Assembly: GCF_040784915.1 (NCBI RefSeq)
Contig: NZ_CP160797.1
Span: 246,001-310,000, forward strand
Direction of reading: 5' to 3'
Origin: Bacillus vallismortis
Lineage (GTDB): Bacteria; Bacillota; Bacilli; Bacillales; Bacillaceae
Length of the DNA: 64,000 nucleotides
A program made the position numbers and the translations under genes. A model generated the notes under the pieces. The model made no database searches. It was not told the origin of the DNA and worked only from the letters and a program-made list of their open reading frames with translations. Position 1 is the stretch's first letter. Each line of letters starts with the position of its first letter. Shown in pieces: positions 55,288-63,803 of this stretch.

Positions 55288-56682
55288 TTGAACAAAGAGG
55301 AAATGAAACAAAAAGCACTGGAAATCGGCCGGGTTCCGGAACACTTAAAACTGGAAATTGAAGATTATGGCGATGATGAAAAAAGAACCTATTTTTGTTG
55401 GATAGATCCTCACGATGAACACATCGGCATTATCGTGGAACTTGATCCGGACGGGCAGCTTACGTCACTTTCCCGTGATATTGAGCCTGAGAGCAAAAAA
55501 AGGCTGTCTGAAGAGCAATTAGAGAATATCATGCGCCAATTTGTCGAGACTCATTATCCCGGAGCGCTCACTGACTTTGTCTGTGAAGAAAATGGCCGTA
55601 CATACGATGATAAGGTGAGATTTTCATATGTTCAAATAGAGGACGGTCTTCCTCTTCCCATGAGCGGATTTATGGCGGATATCACCTTATCAGGCGAGAT
55701 CATTTACTTCCGCTATTACGGGAAAGCGGGCAGCATCATCAAACCAAAGCGGATCGCTGATGATGAGGAGGCACTTGCCTTTATCAAGAAGGATGTGGAG
55801 TTCAACCTATTGTTTGAAGTTCTCAATCGTTCTGTTTACAAAAACGGGGACGATCAGCCGCATTTGGTGTATGAGCCTGAATGCAGAGCCATCACCGTGC
55901 CCGCGGATTTGGTTCTAGAAGAATGGGCAATTGATGACGATGACAGGGAGCGTGAAAGCTTTCCTCTCCCTTTATTCGAAGACATTTATGAAAAGGTTGA
56001 TCTAAGCAGCATGATCGGCATCGAAAAAGAGTTTGTCAAAGAGCGGGAAGCGGATTTGGGAGACGGAAAAATCGGGACTGTTTGGCGGAATCCGGATGAT
56101 CCTGTATATGAGCCGGCGGATAAAAGCATGGACAGCTGGTTTAGAGGACGGGTTCATCAAGTGCTGAAAACCATCCATAACAAAGATACCGGAAAACTCG
56201 AAAGTGTCATGTCATTTATGGAGAAAAAAGGGCCGTTGACAGTAACTGAGGCAGAGTGTGAAAAAATTGCGATTCGCTTCCTGTTTGCTTTATTTCCGAA
56301 TGCCGATCAATATTTTAAGATCAGGTACGACGAACCGGATGAAGAAGATAACGCAGTCGCTGGTTTTACATTTGAAGCGCACTGTCATGGAGTGCCGCTC
56401 CGGTTTGGACAGACCAGAATCTGCGTCAGCCGCCAGACCGGCCGCATTACCGCTTATATGGGACCGGATATTGACCCGAAGGAGCTGGAAACCATTCATC
56501 CGGTTCCGGCTATTTCAGCAGAACAAGCGAAGTCTATCTTCTGGAAGCATTTTAAAGTTGAGCTTAGCTGGGAGAGGGAATACCGTGATGATGAAGGAAA
56601 CAGCTACCGGCTCGTCTACAAGCCGGTGTATCCGTGTTTTATTGAAGCCCATACAGGAGAGCCAGTGATGAGTGTCTGGTAA
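55288..56682 (+). CDS. ycdB: YcdB, protein of unknown function (DUF4901-type repeats)
   Basis: A 464-residue soluble, acidic protein with no signal peptide. It is built from repeated domains: the stretch VRFSYVQIEDGLPLPMSGFMADITLSGEIIYFRYYGKAG and, near the end, CHGVPLRFGQTRICVSRQTGRITAYMGPDIDPKELETI, both of the PepSY-like YcdB/YcdC type. TTG 55288 fits the spacing from GAGGGGG better than TTG 55285. ycdC downstream is its paralogue. No function is known. Confidence 0.85.
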   Translation: MNKEEMKQKALEIGRVPEHLKLEIEDYGDDEKRTYFCWIDPHDEHIGIIVELDPDGQLTSLSRDIEPESKKRLSEEQLENIMRQFVETHYPGALTDFVCEENGRTYDDKVRFSYVQIEDGLPLPMSGFMADITLSGEIIYFRYYGKAGSIIKPKRIADDEEALAFIKKDVEFNLLFEVLNRSVYKNGDDQPHLVYEPECRAITVPADLVLEEWAIDDDDRERESFPLPLFEDIYEKVDLSSMIGIEKEFVKEREADLGDGKIGTVWRNPDDPVYEPADKSMDSWFRGRVHQVLKTIHNKDTGKLESVMSFMEKKGPLTVTEAECEKIAIRFLFALFPNADQYFKIRYDEPDEEDNAVAGFTFEAHCHGVPLRFGQTRICVSRQTGRITAYMGPDIDPKELETIHPVPAISAEQAKSIFWKHFKVELSWEREYRDDEGNSYRLVYKPVYPCFIEAHTGEPVMSVW

Positions 56683-56772
56683 AACAGTAAAAGGCCATAC
56701 AAATGCCAACAAATATATAAGATGACGTGTGATGAAAGTAACAGAAAGAATATTAGAGAATAAAGACAATAA

Positions 56773-56819
56773 TATAAAAGGACCTTTCTTCACTTTAAAT
56801 GAAGAAGGGTCCTTTTATA
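56773..56819 (+). terminator. Long hairpin between ycdB and ycdC
   Basis: Two 20-base arms (56773-56792 and 56800-56819) are complementary but for one G-T pair, beginning TATAAAAGGACC. The T-rich 3' arm makes it an intrinsic terminator for ycdB; it could also attenuate read-through into ycdC. Confidence 0.75.
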
Positions 56820-56869
56820 TAATAAACAGGATTCTCTTTGTCGTAGACTCTTTTGAAAGGATGACTTCA

Positions 56870-58231
56870 TTGGTTAATAAACAGCTGAAAAAGAAGGCGC
56901 AAGGAATCGGGAATGTACCGCCGCATTATGAGCTTGAGATAGAAGATTACGACCAAAAGCAAAAGAAAAAGGGGCAGGCGTACTTCATCTGGAAGGACCC
57001 TAAAGATCCTGAAAAGCACATTACAGTTGAACTTGGAAATGACGGCGCTTTGCTCACCTTTTCAACAACCGTGCGCTCCGAGGCAGACAAAAAGCTCCCA
57101 GATGCCGAGCTGAAGCTGAAGGCTCTTCAATTTGCTGCTGCCAACCATCCCGGCACATTTATGAAATTTCATTTTCAGGGCAAGGAAGAACGGGGGCAAC
57201 GCATCCGTTTTATATATGCCAAAATGGAACTGGGGCTTCCGCTTCCCAATTCAGGCTTTTTGATTGATATGACACGCAGCGGACAGATTGTCCATTTTTT
57301 ATATTACGGAGAAGGGCATAAAGCCGAAGTTCCAAAGGAATTTGTAGCAAAAGAGAAGGTTGTGTCCCATTACGTAAATACAATGTCTTTGCGGCTGATG
57401 TACGATGTCATAGATGGCGAACAGGCACCAAGGCTTCTGTATGAACCGATTCTGCCGGGATACAGCTATCCCGCCGATGTAGACGAAATCGTTCCCGACC
57501 AGCATATCGCTGATGAAAGAATAGAAAACGGGACGCCCCTGCCGACGCTTCAGAACACGGAAAAAATCGATATATATACGATGCTGGGCTTCACCCCTGA
57601 TATGCAGAAAGTCAGTGAAAAGGACTTTGGAGAAGAAATGGGAAGCACGTGGCGCGAAGGAACTGCGCCGGAGCGGAAGGATTTAAGCATAGGGAGTTAT
57701 TTTGAAACGAGAAATAAAAACACAATCAAAATAAAAACGGACAAAACAACAGGGAAGTTAAAAGCAGCGCTCTCTTTTATGGAACAGCGGAACACCCGCC
57801 AATGCTCAATAGAAGAATGCCAAAGGACAGCGCTTCAGTTTTTATATGCGCTTTATCCTAGAGCGGCTGAGTTTTTCAAAGTGAATCCCATCCTAATTGA
57901 TGAAAGAGGGAGAATCCGCAATCATTTTTCTGTCTGGTATAAAGAAGTGCCGCTGCGGTTCGGTGCTGCCCGAATCATTGTCAATCCGGAAACCGGAATG
58001 ATAGATGCTTTTATGGCGCCGGATATTGATCCTGAACAATTAGAATCAATCAATCACAGGCCGGATGTTTCAGCTCAAGAAGCGAGAGAAACGTTTTTAG
58101 CCGCTTTTGATGTGAAGCTGGAATGGCAGCCTGATTTTACAGCGGGCAGCGTTCAGCATTACAAGCTGGTGTATAAGCCTGTTTATCCTTCCTACATTGA
58201 TGCGCACATAAGGAAAAAGAAAAGGCTGTGA
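56870..58231 (+). CDS. ycdC: YcdC, paralogue of YcdB
   Basis: A 453-residue protein with the same layout as YcdB: N-terminal KKKAQGIGNVPPHYELEIEDYD, then RIRFIYAKMELGLPLPNSGFLIDMTRSGQIVHFLYYGEG and EVPLRFGAARIIVNPETGMIDAFMAPDIDPEQLESI. An upstream frame is open to 56729 but crosses the terminator, so I place the start at TTG 56870 (AAAGG nine bases before), which aligns with the YcdB N-terminus. A tandem duplication. Function unknown. Confidence 0.82.
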   Translation: MVNKQLKKKAQGIGNVPPHYELEIEDYDQKQKKKGQAYFIWKDPKDPEKHITVELGNDGALLTFSTTVRSEADKKLPDAELKLKALQFAAANHPGTFMKFHFQGKEERGQRIRFIYAKMELGLPLPNSGFLIDMTRSGQIVHFLYYGEGHKAEVPKEFVAKEKVVSHYVNTMSLRLMYDVIDGEQAPRLLYEPILPGYSYPADVDEIVPDQHIADERIENGTPLPTLQNTEKIDIYTMLGFTPDMQKVSEKDFGEEMGSTWREGTAPERKDLSIGSYFETRNKNTIKIKTDKTTGKLKAALSFMEQRNTRQCSIEECQRTALQFLYALYPRAAEFFKVNPILIDERGRIRNHFSVWYKEVPLRFGAARIIVNPETGMIDAFMAPDIDPEQLESINHRPDVSAQEARETFLAAFDVKLEWQPDFTAGSVQHYKLVYKPVYPSYIDAHIRKKKRL

Positions 58232-58237
58232 GGGTGT

Positions 58238-58741
58238 CTAGTCAGGAATCATCTGCAAGTGGGGGTAGTCCTTGAATCGTTTCCAGTCGCCGCCCCACTC
58301 AAAACCGAGCTTCTTAGCAATCTCGACAACCTCCACCCAATCTGATTGACCGTTTTGATTGCCGTCATATTCTATGTCCCAAATGATGCTGCCATCCTTT
58401 TTTTGCAGGGCGAAATCTATGGCGAAACCATAGTTATGATACGATTCTCCTCCTCTTGCATAGGTGACAATATTCCCTTCTTTTGTACGCCCCTGTTTAT
58501 ATAATTCGTCTTGTTCCTTAAAGGACCTGAATCCTTCTGTAATGACAACGTTAATGCCTTTTTTCGCCGCTGCGGCCTTGAGAGCATCGGCGTTCTGTTT
58601 CACAATCGGATGAAGATCCGAAGGGACAGGCATATTCTGCAGGGCGTTTTGAGAATGCCATTCGTTTCGTATATAACTAAAACACAGATCAAGAAGAAAC
58701 AGAATACATAAGATAACGGATATTTTTGCGGATAATTTCAT
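58238..58741 (-). CDS. cwlK: Peptidoglycan L-Ala-D-Glu endopeptidase CwlK
   Basis: A 167-residue M15 (VanY/LAS) metallopeptidase that cuts between L-Ala and D-Glu of the stem peptide. An N-terminal membrane anchor (residues 5-22) precedes the domain with VVITEGFRSFKEQDELYKQGR and the zinc ligands in ESYHNYGFAIDFAL and YPHLQM. GTGAGA precedes the ATG. It is in opposite orientation to ycdC and rapJ. Confidence 0.93.
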   Translation of the reverse strand: MKLSAKISVILCILFLLDLCFSYIRNEWHSQNALQNMPVPSDLHPIVKQNADALKAAAAKKGINVVITEGFRSFKEQDELYKQGRTKEGNIVTYARGGESYHNYGFAIDFALQKKDGSIIWDIEYDGNQNGQSDWVEVVEIAKKLGFEWGGDWKRFKDYPHLQMIPD

Positions 58742-58863
58742 ATCGGTCTCACTTTCTCATGATGTGCTGAATGTTTTCGCTTTTAAGTGATTGACTCTCT
58801 CTAAAAGAGAACAGCTATGATAAAATATAACATAAATAGTAGCAGGAGGAAGGAGGCAGATAG

Positions 58864-59985
58864 ATGAGAGCAAAGATTCCATCTGAGGAAGTAGCAGTAA
58901 AGCTAAACGAATGGTACAAGCTCATTCGCGCATTTGAAGCAGATCAAGCAGAAGCGTTAAAGCAGGAGATCGAATACGATTTAGAAGACATGGAAGAAAA
59001 TCAGGACTTGCTTTTATATTTTTCTTTGATGGAATTCCGGCATCGAATCATGCTGGATAAGCTGATGCCGGTGAAAGACAGCGACACCAAGCCTCCGTTC
59101 TCTGATATGCTGAACGAAATTGAAAGCAATCAGCAAAAACTCACAGGCTTATTGGAATACTACTTTTATTATTTCAGAGGGATGTACGAATTTAAACAGA
59201 AAAATTTCATATTAGCGATTGACCATTATAAACATGCCGAGGAAAAGCTTGAGTATGTCGAGGATGAGATCGAAAAAGCTGAGTTTCTTTTTAAGGTTGC
59301 AGAAGTGTATTATCACATCAAACAAACGTATTTTTCCATGAATTATGCGAGCCAGGCGCTTGATATCTATACGAAATATGAGCTGTACGGGCGCCGCCGC
59401 GTGCAGTGTGAATTTATCATTGCCGGAAATTTGACCGATGTTTATCATTATGAAAAAGCGCTGATACACTTGTGCAGTGCCTTAGATCATGCGAGGCAGC
59501 TTGAAGAATCGTATATGATCGCCGCTGCCCATTATAATGTCGGACACTGTAAGTACAGTCTGGGAGATTTCAATGAAGCGGAGGGCTATATTAAAACAGC
59601 CGCCGTCATTTTTGAGAGGCACAACTTTCAGCAGGTCGTTCAAGCCGTTTTTTCACTGACCCATATCTACTGTAAACAGGCAAAATACGACAAAGCGGCA
59701 GAAGCATATGACCGCGGGATCAAGAGCGCTGCTGAATGGGCAGATGACATGTACTTGACGAAATTCCGCCTCATTCATGAGCTTTATCTTGGCAGCGGCG
59801 ACTGGAAGGTGCTTGAAGAATGCTTCGACCTGCTGGAATCCCGCCAGCTTCTTGCCGATGCTGAAGAACTGCTGCATGATACAGCGGAACATTTCAATCA
59901 GCAAGAACGTTACGAGTCCGCCGCTTTCTTTTACCGCAGGCTGATGAATATTAAAAAGAAGCTTGCTGAGCAGCGTTTTCGATAG
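58864..59985 (+). CDS. rapJ: Response regulator aspartate phosphatase RapJ
   Basis: A 373-residue Rap protein: N-terminal three-helix bundle (residues 1-75) and six to seven TPR repeats (DHYKHAEEKLEYVEDEIEKAEFLFKVAEVYYHIKQTYFSMNYASQALDIY and following). Rap proteins act on Spo0F or block ComA; in relatives they are inhibited by a Phr peptide. No phr gene follows, as a terminator lies just after the stop. AGGAGG seven bases before the ATG. Confidence 0.93.
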   Translation: MRAKIPSEEVAVKLNEWYKLIRAFEADQAEALKQEIEYDLEDMEENQDLLLYFSLMEFRHRIMLDKLMPVKDSDTKPPFSDMLNEIESNQQKLTGLLEYYFYYFRGMYEFKQKNFILAIDHYKHAEEKLEYVEDEIEKAEFLFKVAEVYYHIKQTYFSMNYASQALDIYTKYELYGRRRVQCEFIIAGNLTDVYHYEKALIHLCSALDHARQLEESYMIAAAHYNVGHCKYSLGDFNEAEGYIKTAAVIFERHNFQQVVQAVFSLTHIYCKQAKYDKAAEAYDRGIKSAAEWADDMYLTKFRLIHELYLGSGDWKVLEECFDLLESRQLLADAEELLHDTAEHFNQQERYESAAFFYRRLMNIKKKLAEQRFR

Positions 59986-59991
59986 AAAATG

Positions 59992-60021
59992 GCAGAGAAC
60001 ATACAGGTTCTCTGCTTTTTT
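59992..60021 (+). terminator. rapJ terminator
   Basis: GCAGAGAAC and GTTCTCTGC pair around ATACAG, then six Ts, six bases after the rapJ stop codon. Confidence 0.85.
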
Positions 60022-60026
60022 ATGCT

Positions 60027-60052
60027 GTTTTCAACCCGGAAAAATGGGGTAT
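60027..60052 (+). promoter_or_regulatory. SigB promoter of ycdF-ycdG
   Basis: GTTTTC, 14 bases, GGGTAT: close to the general-stress SigB consensus (GTTTAA-N12/14-GGGTAT). ycdF is a SigB target in 168. Confidence 0.75.
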
Positions 60053-60092
60053 TTTCCACTGCATAATGGAAAATCAGAGGAGGATATCGTTT

Positions 60093-60869
60093 ATGTATAA
60101 AGATTTAACCGGAAAAACAGCGATCGTGACAGGTTCTTCAAAAGGAATCGGGAAAGCCATTGCGGAACGGTTCGGGCAGGAGAAAATGAATGTTGTTGTG
60201 AATTATCACAGCGACCCGTCTGGAGCCGATGAAACGGTGGACATCATTAAGCATAACGGAGGGAAAGCCGTCGCAGTTGAGGCGGACGTGTCAAAAGAAG
60301 AAGGAATTCAGGCGCTCTTGGACACCGCTTTAGACCATTTCGGCACGCTCGATGTTCTGGTGAACAACTCGGGTTTTAACGGCGCGGAGGCTATGCCGCA
60401 TGAGATGAGTCTTGAAGATTGGCAGAGAGTCATTGATGTCAACATCACCGGAACCTTTCTGGGAGCAAAAGCAGCCCTTAGCCACATGATGAAAAACAAC
60501 ATCAAAGGCAATGTGCTGAATATTTCGAGCGTTCACCAGCAGATCCCGCGCCCCGTCAATGTTCAGTATTCCACGTCGAAAGGCGGCATCAAGATGATGA
60601 CAGAAACGCTGGCGCTCAATTATGCGGATAAAGGAATTCGCGTCAACGCAATAGCGCCCGGAACCATTGCCACAGAATCAAATGTGGATACGAAAAAGGA
60701 AGAGAGCAGACAAAAACAATTGAAAAAAATCCCAATGAATGCCTTCGGAAAGCCGGAAGAAGTGGCAGCAGCAGCGGCTTGGCTTGTTTCTGAGGAAGCG
60801 AGCTATGTAACCGGCACCACACTCTTCGTCGATGGCGGAATGACAATTTATCCGTCTCAGCTTGAATAG
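60093..60869 (+). CDS. ycdF: SDR-family glucose dehydrogenase-like YcdF
   Basis: A 258-residue short-chain dehydrogenase similar to glucose 1-dehydrogenases. Cofactor motif TGSSKGIGKAIAERFG, NNSGFNG, catalytic Ser in NISSVHQQI and Tyr-Lys in VQYSTSKGGIKMM. ATG 60093 follows AGAGGAGG by eight bases. First gene of the SigB-type operon with ycdG. Confidence 0.9.
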   Translation: MYKDLTGKTAIVTGSSKGIGKAIAERFGQEKMNVVVNYHSDPSGADETVDIIKHNGGKAVAVEADVSKEEGIQALLDTALDHFGTLDVLVNNSGFNGAEAMPHEMSLEDWQRVIDVNITGTFLGAKAALSHMMKNNIKGNVLNISSVHQQIPRPVNVQYSTSKGGIKMMTETLALNYADKGIRVNAIAPGTIATESNVDTKKEESRQKQLKKIPMNAFGKPEEVAAAAAWLVSEEASYVTGTTLFVDGGMTIYPSQLE

Positions 60870-60893
60870 AACATAAAACAGGGGGATTGCGGG

Positions 60894-62585
60894 ATGAAGA
60901 CAGACTGGTGGAAGGATGCGGTGGTCTATCAAGTTTATCCGAGAAGCTTTCAGGACAGCAATGGAGATGGAATTGGAGATTTGCGGGGAATTATGTCCCG
61001 CCTTGATTACATAAAGGAGCTCGGAGCAGACGTGATTTGGATTTGCCCGATTTATCCTTCTCCGAATGTTGATTACGGCTATGATGTGACAGACCATAAG
61101 ACGATTATGGATTCATACGGAACGATGGACGATTTTCACGAGCTGCTTGACCAGGTGCATCAGCGCGGATTAAAGCTAGTGATGGATTTTGTGTTAAATC
61201 ACACCTCGGTCGAGCACCCGTGGTTTAAAGAAGCGGAGCTGGACAAAAACAGCAAATACCGCAGCTATTACATTTGGCGCCCTGGCACAAAGAACGGCCT
61301 ACCGACGGACTGGGTGTCTGACTACGGATGCCCGGTCTGGCAATACGAGGAGCACACGGGAGAATATTATCTCCATATGAATGCCGTCAAACAAGCTGAT
61401 TTAAATTGGGAACATCCTGAGGTGCGCCAAGCGGTATTTGACATGATGAGATTTTGGCTTGATAAAGGGGTGGACGGGTTACGGATTGATCAGCTCCATC
61501 TCATCTCTAAGAAAGAATATCTACCTTCGTATGAGGACTATATCAACCAGCGGGCAGAGCCGAAGTCTTTCCAGCCAAATGGCGAACGGATTCATGACTA
61601 TTTAAAAGAAATGACAGATAAAGTATTTTCTCAATATGATGTCATGTCCGTCGGAGAGGCAGGAAGCGCCACACCGGAGGAAGGCCTGAAGTATACGGGA
61701 ACAGATAAGCATGAACTGAACATGATTTTTCACTTTCAGCATATGGAGCTTGACCAGCAACCGGGAAAAGAACATTGGGATGTAAAACCCCTTGAGCTTT
61801 CTGATTTAAAGTCTGTTTTGACAACATGGCAAAAGAAGCTTGAATATGAAGGGTGGAATACATTGTTTTGGTGCAACCATGATCAGCCCCGGATTGTGTC
61901 GCGATTCGGAGACGATGGGGAATACCGGAAAGAATCCGCGAAAATGCTGGCCGCCGTTCTTTATTTCATGAAGGGCACGCCGTATATTTATCAAGGAGAA
62001 GAAATCGGGATGACAAACGCGCCGTTTACCCGAATTGAGGACTATAAAGATATCCAAACGGTCAATATGTATCATAAACGGGTGTTTGAAAAAGGCTATG
62101 ATCCAGAAGATGTGATGAGATCGATCTTAGCCAAAAGCCGGGATCACGCCCGGACGCCGATGCAGTGGAGCAGCGGCAAGAATGCCGGATTTACTGACGG
62201 CACGCCTTGGCTGAAGGTCAACCCGAACTTCTCGACTATCAATGTGGAGGAAGCACAGGCAGATCCTGATTCGATCTTAACCTACTACAAAAAGCTGTTC
62301 AGCCTGAGAAAGCAGTACGCTGACCTCATGAAAGGAAGCTATGATCTTTTGCTTCCGGATGATCCGCAGCTGTTTGTATACATGAGAGAAAATGGAAAAC
62401 AGCAGCTTTTGTCGGTCAATAACTTTTCAAAAGAGCAGGCTGTTTTCCGTTGGCCTAAGTATTGCGGAAAGGATCAGGCATCCTTGCTTCTCAGCAATTA
62501 TAAAAACAACGGTGATCTGGCTGACGAAATGGTGTTTCAGCCTTACGAGAGCAGAGTATATCTTCTGGACAAAACAATCAAATGA
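60894..62585 (+). CDS. ycdG: Oligo-1,6-glucosidase-like YcdG (GH13)
   Basis: A 563-residue cytoplasmic alpha-glucosidase of family GH13_31. The TIM barrel has YQVYPRSFQDSNGDGIGDLRGI, the nucleophile Asp in DGLRIDQLHLI, the acid/base Glu in MSVGEAGSATPEE and Asp in WCNHDQPRIVSRFG; the C-terminal beta domain follows from about 485. Acts on isomaltose-type or trehalose-like sugars. AGGGGGATT precedes the ATG, 24 bases after ycdF. Confidence 0.9.
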   Translation: MKTDWWKDAVVYQVYPRSFQDSNGDGIGDLRGIMSRLDYIKELGADVIWICPIYPSPNVDYGYDVTDHKTIMDSYGTMDDFHELLDQVHQRGLKLVMDFVLNHTSVEHPWFKEAELDKNSKYRSYYIWRPGTKNGLPTDWVSDYGCPVWQYEEHTGEYYLHMNAVKQADLNWEHPEVRQAVFDMMRFWLDKGVDGLRIDQLHLISKKEYLPSYEDYINQRAEPKSFQPNGERIHDYLKEMTDKVFSQYDVMSVGEAGSATPEEGLKYTGTDKHELNMIFHFQHMELDQQPGKEHWDVKPLELSDLKSVLTTWQKKLEYEGWNTLFWCNHDQPRIVSRFGDDGEYRKESAKMLAAVLYFMKGTPYIYQGEEIGMTNAPFTRIEDYKDIQTVNMYHKRVFEKGYDPEDVMRSILAKSRDHARTPMQWSSGKNAGFTDGTPWLKVNPNFSTINVEEAQADPDSILTYYKKLFSLRKQYADLMKGSYDLLLPDDPQLFVYMRENGKQQLLSVNNFSKEQAVFRWPKYCGKDQASLLLSNYKNNGDLADEMVFQPYESRVYLLDKTIK

Positions 62586-62594
62586 CTCAGCCCG

Positions 62595-62618
62595 CCCGGC
62601 TTTTTAGCCGGGTTTTTT
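62595..62618 (+). terminator. ycdF-ycdG terminator
   Basis: CCCGGC and GCCGGG pair around TTTTTA, then six Ts, shortly after the ycdG stop. Confidence 0.8.
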
Positions 62619-62718
62619 AAGTACATATATTCGCCCCATAGACGGGAAGAATAACATCAAAACGAAAATTACTCTTGCAAAACGTAATGACTTCGGTTTA
62701 TTATGATATAGGATTACA

Positions 62719-62739
62719 AAATCGTTATCATTTTGATTT
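62719..62739 (+). promoter_or_regulatory. Zur box upstream of adcA
   Basis: The 21 bases begin AAATCGTTATCA and end TTTTGATTT, matching the Zur consensus AAATCGTAATN-ATTACGATTT at about 18 positions. It lies just downstream of a likely TATTAT -10 (TTGCAA, 18 bases, TATTAT) and 33 bases ahead of adcA. Zinc excess would repress the operon. Confidence 0.8.
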
Positions 62740-62771
62740 AAAGTTCATGTGAAAAAGAGGGGATATACGAT

Positions 62772-63749
62772 ATGTTTAAAAAATGGAGCGGCTTGTTTGT
62801 GATTGCAGCGTGCTTTTTATTAGTCGCAGCATGCGGCAATTCATCAACAAAAGGGTCGGCGGATTCTAAGAGTGATAAACTGCACATTGTCACAACGTTC
62901 TACCCGATGTATGAATTTACGAAACAAATTGTAAAAGATAAAGGAGATGTGGATTTGTTAATTCCATCTTCCGTTGAACCGCATGATTGGGAACCGACGC
63001 CAAAAGACATTGCCAACATTCAAGATGCTGATTTGTTCGTTTATAATAGTGAATACATGGAAACTTGGGTTCCGTCAGCTGAAAAAAGCATGGGTCAAGG
63101 CCATGCCGTTTTCGTCAACGCGAGCAAAGGCATTGATTTAATGGAAGGTTCGGAAGAAGAACACGAAGAGCATGAAGAACACGGAGAGCACGAGGAGCAT
63201 GAGCACAGCCATAGCCATGCAATGGACCCTCACGTATGGCTCAGCCCTGTTCTGGCGCAGAAGGAAGTTGAAAATATTACGGCGCAGATCGTAAAGCAGG
63301 ACCCGGATAACAAAGAATACTATGAGAAAAATAGTAAAGAATATATTGCAAAACTGCAGGATCTTGATAAACTATATCGTACAACCGTAAAAAAAGCGGT
63401 GAAGAAAGAATTCATCACACAGCATACAGCTTTTAGCTATTTGGCAAAAGAATACGGTCTGACGCAGGTTCCGATTGCAGGGCTTTCGCCTGACCAAGAA
63501 CCGAGCGCAGCCGACTTAGCAAAACTGAAAACGTATGCCAAAGAACATAACGTAAAAGTCATTTACTTTGAAGAAATTGCATCCTCAAAGGTCGCAGAAA
63601 CGCTGGCCAGTGAAATCGGCGCAAAGACTGAAGTGCTCAATACACTGGAGGGCTTAAGCAAAGAAGAACAAGATAAAGGTTTAGGGTATATCGACATTAT
63701 GAAACAAAACCTCGATGCCCTTAAAGATTCACTATTGGATAAATCATAA
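62772..63749 (+). CDS. adcA: Zinc-binding lipoprotein AdcA (ZnuA)
   Basis: A 325-residue substrate-binding lipoprotein of the AdcABC zinc importer. Lipobox VAACGNS (Cys about 21), then the cluster-9 fold: EPHDWEPTPKD (His ligand), a His/Glu-rich loop (EEEHEEHEEHGEHEEHEHSHSH, about 124-145) that gathers zinc, DPHVWLSPV (His), TQHTAFSYLAKEYGL (His) and FEEIASSKVAETLASE. AAAGAGG precedes the ATG. First gene of adcA-adcC, under a Zur box. Confidence 0.93.
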   Translation: MFKKWSGLFVIAACFLLVAACGNSSTKGSADSKSDKLHIVTTFYPMYEFTKQIVKDKGDVDLLIPSSVEPHDWEPTPKDIANIQDADLFVYNSEYMETWVPSAEKSMGQGHAVFVNASKGIDLMEGSEEEHEEHEEHGEHEEHEHSHSHAMDPHVWLSPVLAQKEVENITAQIVKQDPDNKEYYEKNSKEYIAKLQDLDKLYRTTVKKAVKKEFITQHTAFSYLAKEYGLTQVPIAGLSPDQEPSAADLAKLKTYAKEHNVKVIYFEEIASSKVAETLASEIGAKTEVLNTLEGLSKEEQDKGLGYIDIMKQNLDALKDSLLDKS

Positions 63750-63750
63750 G

Positions 63751-63784
63751 ATAGTGTGCGCCGGAGGGTGCACACTATTTCTTT
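63751..63784 (+). terminator. Hairpin between adcA and adcC
   Basis: ATAGTGTGC pairs with GCACACTAT, followed by TTCTTTG. With a short T tract inside the operon, it may lower adcC expression relative to the binding protein. Confidence 0.55.
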
Positions 63785-63803
63785 GTGAGAAAGGAAGATT
63801 GAC

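Noticed and set aside
56729..56869. An upstream extension of ycdC
   Set aside because: It crosses the ycdB terminator and has no counterpart in the YcdB N-terminus.
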